64,000 nucleotides of DNA. Origin: Marinomonas sp. IMCC 4694 (lineage in GTDB: Bacteria; Pseudomonadota; Gammaproteobacteria; Pseudomonadales; Marinomonadaceae). Position 1 is the stretch's first letter. The number at the start of each line of letters is the position of its first letter. Made by a program: the position numbers and the translations under genes. Where the stretch lies: positions 62,001-126,000 of the forward strand of contig NZ_VSRV01000001.1 in assembly GCF_008122525.1 (NCBI RefSeq), in the 5' to 3' direction. Below are positions 7,579 to 15,778 of the stretch, piece by piece. The notes beneath the pieces were generated by a model. That model searched no databases. It was not told the origin of the DNA and saw only the letters and a list, made by a program, of their open reading frames with translations.

Positions 7579-9171
7579 ATGACCGTGAACCAGATTTCCA
7601 ATAATGCCCTACTTAGCTTTGCGCTAGACCTTGCCAGTGCCGTGACGCTGCCAAATCGTTTTGAGCAATTGGTCAATGCTGTCCGTGCGACCATTAACTG
7701 CGACGCAGTCGTTTTGTTGATCAATCACCATGGTGTGCTGGCTCCGATTGCCCAACGAGGTTTGTCGGAAGACCTCATGGGCCGTCGTTTTGATATTGAT
7801 GAGCACCCAAGGCTGAAAGAGATTTGTGCGGGACATTATCCAGTACGTTTTCCAAGTGATTCCCCCCTGCCCGACCCCTATGACGGCATGGTGTTGGGCT
7901 ATGGTGAACACCTGCCCGTGCATTCTTGTATGGGTGTGCCGCTGTATTTGGAAGGAAAATTGATTGGTGTCGTGACTTTAGACAGTATTCAGCCCGGTGT
8001 TTTTGATGAAATAGACAATCGCGCCTTGGAAATTATTAGCACCATGGCGGCCATGACATTAAATACCTCGATGCTGATGACGCGCTTGGAAAGCCAGTCT
8101 CAACATGCGCAGCAGGTGCTCAAAGTAATGAGTGAACAGCCAAGCGAAATGATCGGTCAAAGCAAGGTCATGCAAGATCTTAAGCAAGCGATTCAACTGG
8201 TTGCGTCGTCTGACTTTGCCACGCTCATTGAAGGGGAAACCGGTGTCGGTAAAGAGCTGGTAGCGCGGTCCTTACATGAGCAATCTTCTCGCTCCGATGC
8301 TCCTATGGTGTACGTAAACTGCGCGGCGATTCCGCAGCATTTAATTGAGAGCGAGCTTTTCGGTCATGTCAAAGGGGCGTTTACGGGGGCGGATCGTGAT
8401 CGAGAAGGAAAGTTTCTTTTAGCCGATGGCGGCACCTTATTGCTGGATGAAATTGGCGAATTGCCTTTAGAAGTACAAGGCACTTTATTACGAGCGATTC
8501 AAAACCAAGAAATTCAAGCGGTCGGTAAAGATCAGGTGCGAAAAGTCGACGTGCGCATTCTCGCCGCGACCAATCGACACCTAGAAACCGAAGTCGCAGA
8601 GCAGCGTTTTCGCGCGGATTTATTTCATCGTTTGAGTGTGTTTCCACTTCAAGTGCCCGCATTGCGGGAGCGGCAAGGCGATGTGCCCTTGTTAGCGGGC
8701 TTTTTTGCTGAGCGGTTTCGGCGCAAATTGGGCTTGCAGCAATTGACGATCGCTGCCGCCGCGATGGAATTATTAGACGCTTACCATTGGCCAGGCAACG
8801 TACGAGAGCTGGAGCATGTAATTTCTCGCGCCGCCTTGTTTGCCAAGGCGGATGCGGTCAAATCTGAGCGAACGAGCGGAATCACCGTGATAACGCCTTC
8901 GCATCTTACCGGGTTACAGTTAAATAATAACTTCCATAAAAAGATACAAACTGCCCCTTTAGAAAGCGACGCGACACAAGACAGCTCTGACGACACCATT
9001 GATTTACGAGAAAAAACAGACACTTACCAGCGTAATATGATTCGTCGAGCGTTAGAGCAGAATAACGGGAATTGGACCAAAGCCGCGCAACAGCTCTCTA
9101 TGGATCGAGCGAATTTAGCACGGCTAGCAAAACGCTTGGGTATTTTCGTCGCAAAAGAAGTACGCATATAA
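7579..9171 (+). CDS. norR: NO-responsive sigma54-dependent activator NorR
   Basis: This is an enhancer-binding protein with an N-terminal GAF domain (about residues 20-175, the NO-sensing iron site in the family), a central AAA+ domain with Walker A GETGVGKE (about 218) and the sigma54-contacting GAFTGA loop (about 266), Walker B LLLDEIGELP, and a C-terminal Fis-type helix-turn-helix (NGNWTKAAQQLSMDRANLARLAKRLG). The frame is open from a GTG at 7540; the ATG at 7579 (MTVNQISNN) is the more likely start. It is divergent from hmp and should switch it on in response to NO. Confidence 0.93.
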   Translation: MTVNQISNNALLSFALDLASAVTLPNRFEQLVNAVRATINCDAVVLLINHHGVLAPIAQRGLSEDLMGRRFDIDEHPRLKEICAGHYPVRFPSDSPLPDPYDGMVLGYGEHLPVHSCMGVPLYLEGKLIGVVTLDSIQPGVFDEIDNRALEIISTMAAMTLNTSMLMTRLESQSQHAQQVLKVMSEQPSEMIGQSKVMQDLKQAIQLVASSDFATLIEGETGVGKELVARSLHEQSSRSDAPMVYVNCAAIPQHLIESELFGHVKGAFTGADRDREGKFLLADGGTLLLDEIGELPLEVQGTLLRAIQNQEIQAVGKDQVRKVDVRILAATNRHLETEVAEQRFRADLFHRLSVFPLQVPALRERQGDVPLLAGFFAERFRRKLGLQQLTIAAAAMELLDAYHWPGNVRELEHVISRAALFAKADAVKSERTSGITVITPSHLTGLQLNNNFHKKIQTAPLESDATQDSSDDTIDLREKTDTYQRNMIRRALEQNNGNWTKAAQQLSMDRANLARLAKRLGIFVAKEVRI

Positions 9172-9287
9172 TGTTTGATAAACAAATTTAAGTTTAAACC
9201 GTGACTGGATAAAACGTCTCGTTTATATCTTTGCCCATGGTAAGCTATGAAAATGTATATGATTAAGCCCAAGCGGAGCATAATGAC

Positions 9288-10589
9288 ATGAAAATCAAAT
9301 CCTTACATTTAAAGCACTTTCGTCGCTTTGATGATTTTGAGATTTCATTTGATCCGAAATTAACGGTTTTGGTTGCGAAAAATGGAGCAGGAAAAACCAG
9401 CATTTTAGATGGCATAGCTATTTCTTTAGGCCCATTTTTAACACGATTGCCAAGTGCAACAGGAAAAAACTTTAAGGAAATGGATTTTCAGATTTTACAG
9501 GATGGCATGAAGCCCCCTTATATGAGAATACGTAGCGAATCCTTTAACGGAATTGTTTGGGATAGAACGGAAAAGCGTGATAAATCCAAAAAAACAGCGG
9601 AGCAAATTCCTGAGGCGATAGGGCTTAAAGCGTTATTTAATCATGTTGATTCATTTGCCGACGCATTCAATAGTCAAGAACCTTTTCAGTTACCTATATT
9701 TGCTTATTTTGGCGCTGGTCGTGGAGTTTTTGACATACCACAACGTAAGAGAAGCTTTTCTAAAAAGTGCTCACGTTTTGACTCTTTTAAAGGCGCTCTT
9801 GAAAGTAGAACAAATTTTAAAAGCTTTGTGGAATACTTTTACTCCCTTGAAGATCTAGAAACCCTTAAGCAAAAAGAAGCTCGTTCATTTGATTTTGTCA
9901 TTCCTGAGCTAAAAGCAATACGGAGTGCTGTAAATGCAATGATTCCAGCATTTAGTAATCCACGAGGAGCTTACCCAGCGGGAATTGAAGTGGATTGGTG
10001 TCAGGATGAAATTAAGAACACATTACGAATTGAGCAGCTTAGTGATGGTTATCGGACTACATTAGCAATGGTAATGGATATTGCTGCTCGTATGGCTGAG
10101 GCGAACCCTGATGTAGATGACCCTTTACAAACTGAAGGTGTTGTAATGATTGATGAGGTAGATTTACATCTTCATCCAGGCTGGCAGCAAACTATGTTGT
10201 TAGACTTAATGCGTACTTTTCCTAGTGTACAATTTATTGTTACTACACATAGTCCTCAAGTAATTTCATCTGTTAAGCCTTCAAGTTTGCGTGTAATTGA
10301 CTGGAAAGATGATAAGCCCGTATTAATTCCTATTGCTTTTTCTGAAGGCGCCGAAGCTCAGCAAGTATTGCTTGATGTTCTTGGATTGAAATCACCAAGA
10401 GTTGAATCTTTAGATATCGTTAAGGATTTGGAAAAATATCAGCATCTTGTTGAGCTTGATAAATGGGACTCAAAAGAAGCGGTTTATCTGCGTAAAATTT
10501 TAGATCAATGGGGAGCGGGGCATGAACCTGAACTTGCTCGATTGGATATGGACATTCGAATGAAAGAGTGGGAGCGCGAACAAATATGA
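9288..10589 (+). CDS. ptuA: Septu defence ATPase PtuA
   Basis: This 433-residue SMC/ABC-head-like ATPase of the AAA_15/21 class has Walker A AKNGAGKT (30-37), an ABC signature LSDG (251-254), Walker B VVMIDE (285-290) and an H-loop His in TTHSPQ (321). It overlaps the following HNH nuclease gene by four bases (ATGA). That ATPase plus TIGR02646-type HNH pairing defines the two-gene Septu anti-phage system. No reverse transcriptase or retron RNA gene is adjacent, so it is a stand-alone Septu rather than a retron effector. Codon use is more AT-rich than the flanking norR, consistent with transfer. A GGAG about ten bases upstream supports the ATG. Confidence 0.82.
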   Translation: MKIKSLHLKHFRRFDDFEISFDPKLTVLVAKNGAGKTSILDGIAISLGPFLTRLPSATGKNFKEMDFQILQDGMKPPYMRIRSESFNGIVWDRTEKRDKSKKTAEQIPEAIGLKALFNHVDSFADAFNSQEPFQLPIFAYFGAGRGVFDIPQRKRSFSKKCSRFDSFKGALESRTNFKSFVEYFYSLEDLETLKQKEARSFDFVIPELKAIRSAVNAMIPAFSNPRGAYPAGIEVDWCQDEIKNTLRIEQLSDGYRTTLAMVMDIAARMAEANPDVDDPLQTEGVVMIDEVDLHLHPGWQQTMLLDLMRTFPSVQFIVTTHSPQVISSVKPSSLRVIDWKDDKPVLIPIAFSEGAEAQQVLLDVLGLKSPRVESLDIVKDLEKYQHLVELDKWDSKEAVYLRKILDQWGAGHEPELARLDMDIRMKEWEREQI

Positions 10590-11353
10590 AGAAGGTCGCA
10601 AAAGGAATTGAACCTCCACTTCTTGCAAACTATCGAGATATAAACCCAGATAATGAGTGGGAGCAATTCACTTCGAAGCTAAATCGACGCAATCAAATAC
10701 AAGCTCAAATAAAAGCAGATCAAGGTGGCTTATGTGCTTATTGTGAGATTGATCTTGTCGAGAAAATAGAGGATGAGCTTGATGATTTCCGAGTCGAGCA
10801 TTTTCATCCAAAATCTGACGGTACTGTTCCTCATAATTGGCATTTAGATTGGCAGAACCTATTAGGTTGTTGCCATGGAGGCAGTCAGCGTAATGTTGTT
10901 GATGCCAGTAATCGATTTACGAGTCCAGATGCTTCTTGTGACGTGCCAAAAGGAAGTCAAAATCTAGATAATGTGATTTTGAACCCGCTTCATATCCCTG
11001 CTTTCCCTAAGCTCTTTTCCTGTGAAAGAATAACAGGCGAATTTTCGGTTGACTCTGAAAATTGCGAGCAAGCAAATATTAGTGTTGAAAAAGCGCAAAA
11101 TACTATTACTGAGTTGAACCTAGACACTGAACGGTTGAGACGCTTTCGCCGAGAGATTCTGAACAAGCTAAATGATGACGTAAGACGGTTAGTATCCCAA
11201 GGCTTTTCCATTGGAGAGGCACAAAAACGCCTAGCAGAAGTAAATTTAAAGAAAAACACGAACGGCCATTGGCCTAAATTTTTTACTAGCATCCGTAGTT
11301 ATTTAGGGAGTACTGCTGAACGACAATTACGTTCTATTCATTATGACGGTTAG
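10586..11353 (+). CDS. ptuB: Septu HNH endonuclease PtuB
   Basis: This is a 255-residue HNH nuclease of the TIGR02646/PtuB type. Zinc and active-site elements are visible: CAYC (C50, C53), VEHFHPKS (H72, H74), LDWQNLLGCC (W89, N91, C95/C96). The rest is a helical domain with no other recognised motif. The ATG at 10586 overlaps the ptuA stop; the frame is open from 10568, but the overlap start is the natural one. In the family PtuB is the presumed effector cutting nucleic acid while PtuA is the sensor ATPase. It ends only six bases from the convergent truncated-haemoglobin gene. Confidence 0.82.
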   Translation: MKKVAKGIEPPLLANYRDINPDNEWEQFTSKLNRRNQIQAQIKADQGGLCAYCEIDLVEKIEDELDDFRVEHFHPKSDGTVPHNWHLDWQNLLGCCHGGSQRNVVDASNRFTSPDASCDVPKGSQNLDNVILNPLHIPAFPKLFSCERITGEFSVDSENCEQANISVEKAQNTITELNLDTERLRRFRREILNKLNDDVRRLVSQGFSIGEAQKRLAEVNLKKNTNGHWPKFFTSIRSYLGSTAERQLRSIHYDG

Positions 11354-11359
11354 ATTTAC

Positions 11360-11785
11360 TTAATGCTGTCTAGCCGCACTCACCTGTCGAATACGTTCGG
11401 CCGGAAAAGCGAGCTGAGGCAGTAAATACGCCTTCAAATCTTCTGAATAATCCAATTCATCGAGCGCAGCGGCCATGCAATCTAACCACATGGCTTTTTC
11501 TTTTTCCGTCACGACAAGATGGGCATGGGCTTGAGGTAAGCTGATTGGGCCGTATTTCTTTGAAAACAAACGTTCTCCGCCCATCCATCCCGATAAAAAG
11601 CACACCAGTTTGTCGATGGTGACTTCAATGTCGTTTGGGTGCATATCAAACAGCGGTCGAAATTCGGGCGTGTTTTCCATGATGCGATAAAAGGTTTCTA
11701 CCAAGGTTTGCAAACCAGATAATCCGCCAATGGCTTGCAAGGTGCCGTCGGCTTCGCCATACGTTGGAGGCTGAGAGAACGTCAT
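11360..11785 (-). CDS. Group II truncated haemoglobin (YjbI family)
   Basis: This 141-residue 2-on-2 globin has the group II signature CFLSGWMGG, a proximal His in the QAHAHL segment (about residue 89) and Trp G8 in AMWLDCM (W100). Such proteins bind O2 or NO and are thought to act in oxidative or nitrosative protection. The ATG at 11785 follows the stop of the small membrane protein gene by one base, so the two are one operon. The frame runs further upstream to 11896, but that extension is basic, low-complexity and overlaps the upstream gene. Confidence 0.9.
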   Translation of the reverse strand: MTFSQPPTYGEADGTLQAIGGLSGLQTLVETFYRIMENTPEFRPLFDMHPNDIEVTIDKLVCFLSGWMGGERLFSKKYGPISLPQAHAHLVVTEKEKAMWLDCMAAALDELDYSEDLKAYLLPQLAFPAERIRQVSAARQH

Positions 11786-11786
11786 A

Positions 11787-12002
11787 TTATTGATCGTCTT
11801 TATTGGCAGTTTGTGGTGATTTTCTTGATTTTTTCTCTTTTTTCTCGCGATCCATTTTGATCGAATTACGATAACCACCCAGTGCAGCGAGCGCACCGAT
11901 AATTAGGCTCATGTAAAAAGGAATGTCAAACAGCATGGTAATACTGATGAAAACAAAGCCAACGGCCAAACCTTCAAGATAGGGTTTAAGTTGCTTTGAC
12001 AT
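11787..12002 (-). CDS. Small two-helix membrane protein, unknown
   Basis: This 71-residue protein has two hydrophobic segments (about residues 10-26 and 29-43) and a highly charged lysine-rich cytoplasmic tail. I do not recognise a named family. It is the first gene of the operon with the truncated haemoglobin, and the spacing of one base makes translational coupling likely. The start at 12002 gives MSKQLKPYLEGLAVGF. Confidence 0.6.
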   Translation of the reverse strand: MSKQLKPYLEGLAVGFVFISITMLFDIPFYMSLIIGALAALGGYRNSIKMDREKKEKKSRKSPQTANKDDQ

Positions 12003-12329
12003 GGTGTTGCTCCAATAACGAAAAATATACGCGAGTTTAGCAAATTTCTGCGAGTCTGTGCGCGAGATTATGGAAAAATAGCCATGTATGCCGCCACAAT
12101 CATACCCAGTATGGTCTCAATGAGAGTGCTTTTTGCCTGTTAAAAATTTTTGTATTGAGCCGTGTTTTTCATTTTTAGGTTGGTATGTTGAAAAAGTCAT
12201 TATATCGGATTAAAAAAGCCTTTCGTTGTGAATAACTGCTATGATTTTCCACATTCGAAAAAACTTTTTTATTTTGTGGGTGAATAACTTTTATCCACAG
12301 AATAGTACACAACCACAAGTGAGCCCTGT
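12003..12329. other. AT-rich divergent intergenic region
   Basis: These 327 bases separate the globin operon from dinF and must hold both promoters. The left part has no structure I can name; the right 75 bases hold a cluster of DnaA boxes, described separately. Confidence 0.5.
12227..12299. promoter_or_regulatory. Cluster of DnaA boxes
   Basis: TTATTCACA on the minus strand (12227-12235), TTTTCCACA on plus (12245-12253) and TTATCCACA on plus (12291-12299) all fit the DnaA-box consensus. A fourth, near-match (TTATTCACC on minus, about 12279-12287) lies between them in AT-rich DNA. No dnaA, gidA or other origin gene is adjacent. Confidence 0.6.
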
Positions 12330-13694
12330 GTGTCGACGTTATCCCCAGCCTCTATTTTTCACTCTTATCGAGTTAATCTCCCTTTAAATACCAAGATTTG
12401 GCGCATGGCTTGGCCGCCTATGGTGGCCAATATTACCACGCCGTTGTTAGGGTTGGTCGACACAGCCGTGGTCGGGCATTTGGGTACCGCCACGCATTTG
12501 GCCGCGGTGGCGATTGGTGCGAGTATTTTCAGCTTTCTATTTTGGGCATTTGGCTTCTTGCGTATGGGCTCCACAGGGCTTACTGCTCAGGCGTTAGGGC
12601 AAGACGATCAGCGTCGGGTGCGAGAGCTGTTATTGCAGTCGGTGTTAATGGGCGTGTTGATCGGCTTGATGCTGATCGCCTTTCGAGTGCCGATTATTGA
12701 TCTGGCCATGGCCCTAATGGAACCCAGCGCCGAAGTAGAACCTTGGGCGCGTTTGTATTGTGAGGCGCGTATTTTTAGTGCGCCGGCGGTGTTGGCAGGC
12801 TATGCCTTGATGGGATGGTTTTTTGGCGTGCAATATTCCAAAGGTCCTTTGTGGATGTTGTTGGTGATCAACATTGCCAACATGGTGCTGGATTATTGGG
12901 CGGTGTATGGATTGGGCATGGCCAGCGATGGCGTGGCGTGGGCGACCGTATTGGCCCATTACATCGGTGTTTCGGTAGCGGGCGTATTGGCTTGGCATAA
13001 GCTCAAGGGCTTTTCGGGTCATGTGCCCCTGCGAGCATTAGCGAAATGGCGCGAATACATCGCCTTAGTACAGGTAAACCGTTATTTGTTTGTGCGCACC
13101 ATTCTCTTGTTATTAGTGATGCTATTTTTTACCGCACAAGGCGCTCGCCAAGGAGATTCTATTTTGGCGGCCAACGCCGTGTTATTGACCTTTTTGATGA
13201 TTATTTCCAATGCGCTGGACGGCTTTGCCTTTTCGGTAGAAGCCTTGTGCGGTGAGTACTACGGTCGTAAAGATAAGGCGAATTTCCAAAAAGTTATTCA
13301 ATTATCAACTTATTGGGCCTTGTTGGCGGCGTTGATCTTGATGCTGATTTTCTGGCTGTCCGGGAATCAAATTATCGCCTTATTAACCAGCGTACAAAGT
13401 GTACGTGATGATGCGTCACTGTACCTACCTTGGCTGATATTTTTCCCACTGTTAGGTATTTGGTCCTTTATGTTGGATGGCATTTTTATCGGCACAACCA
13501 GCGTAAAGCAAATGCAAAACACCATGATCATTTGTGTCGTTGGCGTGTTTTTCCCTGTGTGGTTTATGAGCCAAGATCTTGGGAATCATGGCTTATGGCT
13601 CAGCCAAGCCATATTGTTTATCGCCAGAGCGATAACTTTGTATTGGTGTTATTTACAGAATATGAAAAAAGGGGTTTGGTTCGCCAATTCTTAA
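12330..13694 (+). CDS. dinF: MATE efflux protein, DinF family
   Basis: This is a 454-residue inner-membrane protein with about twelve hydrophobic segments and the MATE/DinF hallmarks: NITTPLLGLVDTAVVGHLG near residue 35-53, FGFLRMGSTGLTAQALGQ, VNIANMVLDYWAVYGLG, ALDGFAFSVEALCGEYYG and LDGIFIGTTSVKQMQN. These blocks follow E. coli DinF throughout. It probably exports organic cations or oxidised compounds by H+ or Na+ antiport. The start is a GTG at 12330 with AAGTGAG upstream; the next in-frame ATG would remove the conserved N-terminus. The DnaA-box cluster lies directly upstream. Confidence 0.88.
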   Translation: MSTLSPASIFHSYRVNLPLNTKIWRMAWPPMVANITTPLLGLVDTAVVGHLGTATHLAAVAIGASIFSFLFWAFGFLRMGSTGLTAQALGQDDQRRVRELLLQSVLMGVLIGLMLIAFRVPIIDLAMALMEPSAEVEPWARLYCEARIFSAPAVLAGYALMGWFFGVQYSKGPLWMLLVINIANMVLDYWAVYGLGMASDGVAWATVLAHYIGVSVAGVLAWHKLKGFSGHVPLRALAKWREYIALVQVNRYLFVRTILLLLVMLFFTAQGARQGDSILAANAVLLTFLMIISNALDGFAFSVEALCGEYYGRKDKANFQKVIQLSTYWALLAALILMLIFWLSGNQIIALLTSVQSVRDDASLYLPWLIFFPLLGIWSFMLDGIFIGTTSVKQMQNTMIICVVGVFFPVWFMSQDLGNHGLWLSQAILFIARAITLYWCYLQNMKKGVWFANS

Positions 13695-13807
13695 AACTCA
13701 TTGCTTCGAGCATCTCTGTTAACAATTGAAATTTTTATGGTGACTGGGTTTGTTACCATGCGGTGATGTGTTCTTTTTAAAGCCACCAAACAGGGAGAAA
13801 ATTCAGT

Positions 13808-14728
13808 ATGTCGAAGCATTTCTTAAGCGAGTTAACCGGTTCTTTTGCTACGCCAGCGATAGAAAACCCCACAGGCGTGATGATGGAAGCTGCGTATCGA
13901 GATTTGGGTTTGGATTGGCGTTATATTAATTGTGACATTCAGCCCGAGGACCTTAAAAACGCCGTATTAGGTGCGAAAGCCATGAATTGGCGCGGTTTTA
14001 ATTGTTCTATTCCTCATAAAGTGTCGGTTATTGCTCACCTTGATGAGTTAGGCGAGTCGGCTCGTATCATTGGTGCGGTGAATACCGTGGTGAACCGTGA
14101 TGGCAAGCTAGTGGGAGAAAATACGGACGGTCGTGGTTTTGTCGAGTCCGTTACATCCAGCTTAGAGCTGAGCAACAAACGTGTGGTTTTGTTCGGCGCT
14201 GGTGGTGCGGCACGAGCCGTGGCGGTGGAACTGGCTCTAGCTGGCGTAGCACACATAACGATTGTGAATCGCAATCAAGAGCGCGGCGAAGAGCTTGCCC
14301 AACTGGTTGCCGATAACACGTTGGCTGGCGCGGAATACCATGCTTGGGCAAAGCAATATCAGATTCCTTCTGAGACGGATTTAGTGATCAACGTGACATC
14401 TATTGGCTTATATCCCAATGTGGATGCAGAGCTAGATATAGACACAGATTCGATTAAATCTCATATGGTAGTTGCAGATGGAATCTTTAACCCACCGCAA
14501 ACACGATTGATCCAAACTGCTGAATCCAAAGGCTGTACGACGGTAAATGGCTTGGGAATGCTTGTCCAACAAGGCGCAATAGCTTTTGAATATTGGACGG
14601 GAAAAGCCCCTTCAATGGACGTTATGAAAGCCGCATTGAGTGATGCTTTGGACGTCACTGATCTGGACGTCACTGATCTGGACGTCACTGAGCTGGACAT
14701 CACTGATCTGGAAAGGACAGAAACATAA
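13808..14728 (+). CDS. Shikimate dehydrogenase-like enzyme, second AroE paralogue
   Basis: This 306-residue protein belongs to the shikimate/quinate dehydrogenase family. It keeps the catalytic Lys (NCSIPHK, K71) and Asp (ENTDG, D107), the GAGGAA nucleotide loop (about 130-135) and the NGLGMLVQQG C-terminal motif. The N-terminal substrate motif is GSFATPAIENPTG instead of the GxPIxHSxSP of AroE, which marks a separate clade with probably different substrate or cofactor use. About the last 25 residues are a repeat-encoded tail (four DVTDL-like units). A GGGAG ribosome site precedes the ATG. It is convergent with the PdhR-type regulator. Confidence 0.88.
   Translation: MSKHFLSELTGSFATPAIENPTGVMMEAAYRDLGLDWRYINCDIQPEDLKNAVLGAKAMNWRGFNCSIPHKVSVIAHLDELGESARIIGAVNTVVNRDGKLVGENTDGRGFVESVTSSLELSNKRVVLFGAGGAARAVAVELALAGVAHITIVNRNQERGEELAQLVADNTLAGAEYHAWAKQYQIPSETDLVINVTSIGLYPNVDAELDIDTDSIKSHMVVADGIFNPPQTRLIQTAESKGCTTVNGLGMLVQQGAIAFEYWTGKAPSMDVMKAALSDALDVTDLDVTDLDVTELDITDLERTET
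14651..14710 (+). repeat. Four tandem 15-bp units at the 3' end of the aroE paralogue
   Basis: GACGTCACTGATCTG occurs twice exactly (14651-14665, 14666-14680), then with one change each at 14681-14695 and 14696-14710. Each unit encodes D-V/I-T-D/E-L, so copy-number change keeps the frame and only alters the length of the acidic tail. Confidence 0.95.
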
Positions 14729-14754
14729 TACTCACTGGAATCCCCCAAGATTGT

Positions 14755-15531
14755 TTACAGCGGATTCTGGTGCTCGTTTCTGCGTAGCGAGCGCTGGATC
14801 CGCGTTTCTTCTTGGCGCATTTTCAATAAGTTATCTTCTACGAAAACCAAATGGGTGTGAGCCGCGGTTCTGGCGGCTTCGGCGTCGCCAGCCATGATGG
14901 CTTGATACAAATTGGTGTGTTGTTCCATTACGCGCTGACGAGCGGCTTGCTTCTCAAATAGATTCCTAAGGTTACTCGAAATGCTTTTCGCCAACATGGC
15001 GTGTAGGCTGCGAAGTGTGTGCAGCAACACCACATTGTGCGCTGCTTCCGCGATAATCATGTGAAATTCCACGTCTAACTTAGCTTCCAAGGCAAAAGCT
15101 TTGTTTTGGTTGGCTTCTATCAGCTGGTTAAAACACTGTGTGAGCTTGGTTTTGTCGGCGTCGGTACTGCGCAGTGCTGCGTAGTAAGCGGCGAGACTTT
15201 CTAGCGCATCGCGAAACTCCAATTGGTCGTATAAAAATTCATCGTGGGAACTGATCAAATCTTGCAGTGGATCGGCAAAGGACGTTCCTAGCTGTTGGGA
15301 AACGTAGGTTCCGCCGCCGTGACGACTGAATAACACACCGCGCGCGATCAGTTTTTGAATGGCTTCTCGTAACGAGGGTCTCGATACCTCAAAACGCGCG
15401 GCCAATTCCCTTTCCGGAGGCAGTTTTTGTCCTGCGGTAAAACTGCCTTCTAAAATCATGCTTTCGAGCTCTTTCATGATGATGTCGGAAATTTTCGGTT
15501 GTTTAACGCGACCAAACTGATTGGGTTCCAT
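14755..15531 (-). CDS. GntR/FadR-family regulator, PdhR/LldR type
   Basis: This is a 258-residue repressor with an N-terminal winged HTH (about residues 10-75: KLPPERELAARFEVSRPSLREAIQKL, then HGGGTYV) and a C-terminal FCD ligand domain. The N-terminus is very close to E. coli PdhR (QPKISDIIMKELESMILEG). It is divergent from the D-lactate dehydrogenase gene and two PdhR/LldR-like operators lie between them, so it most likely represses dld and itself and is relieved by lactate or pyruvate. Which of the two ligands applies cannot be told from sequence. Confidence 0.87.
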   Translation of the reverse strand: MEPNQFGRVKQPKISDIIMKELESMILEGSFTAGQKLPPERELAARFEVSRPSLREAIQKLIARGVLFSRHGGGTYVSQQLGTSFADPLQDLISSHDEFLYDQLEFRDALESLAAYYAALRSTDADKTKLTQCFNQLIEANQNKAFALEAKLDVEFHMIIAEAAHNVVLLHTLRSLHAMLAKSISSNLRNLFEKQAARQRVMEQHTNLYQAIMAGDAEAARTAAHTHLVFVEDNLLKMRQEETRIQRSLRRNEHQNPL

Positions 15532-15592
15532 AACGTTTCCTAAAAAGGTCTTCTTTAATGGTGGTTTTCTTAATGGCTGTGTATAAGTTTAA

Positions 15593-15609
15593 AAGTGGTA
15601 AAACCAATT
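15593..15609. promoter_or_regulatory. PdhR/LldR-type operator, regulator-proximal
   Basis: AGTGGTAAAACCAATT contains the TGGT-N3-ACCA core (15596-15606) of PdhR-type operators. It lies about 65 bases upstream of the regulator start, in a position for autoregulation. Confidence 0.65.
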
Positions 15610-15699
15610 AATCTTGCTGCTAAAATTCACGAAATATCGACTAAACTATCAGTTGACAAAGTTTATCTGACTTCTTACTGTGCCTTATATTTAAAAGGT

Positions 15700-15718
15700 A
15701 AATTGGTATTACCAATTT
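15700..15718. promoter_or_regulatory. PdhR/LldR-type operator, dld-proximal
   Basis: AAATTGGTATTACCAATTT is a perfect 19-base palindrome around one central base and matches the known PdhR consensus ATTGGT-N3-ACCAAT. It is about 60 bases upstream of the dld ATG. Confidence 0.82.
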
Positions 15719-15778
15719 GTCTAGCGTTAATTTTTAGTATGAATAATAAAAAACAGGCGACTCGCCGTGGGACTTCTG

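Noticed and set aside
9288..11353. Retron with PtuA/PtuB effector
   Set aside because: No reverse transcriptase gene or structured ncRNA region is next to the pair.
12227..12299. Chromosomal origin oriC
   Set aside because: There are too few boxes and no dnaA, dnaN, gidA or parA neighbours; kept only as a DnaA-box cluster.
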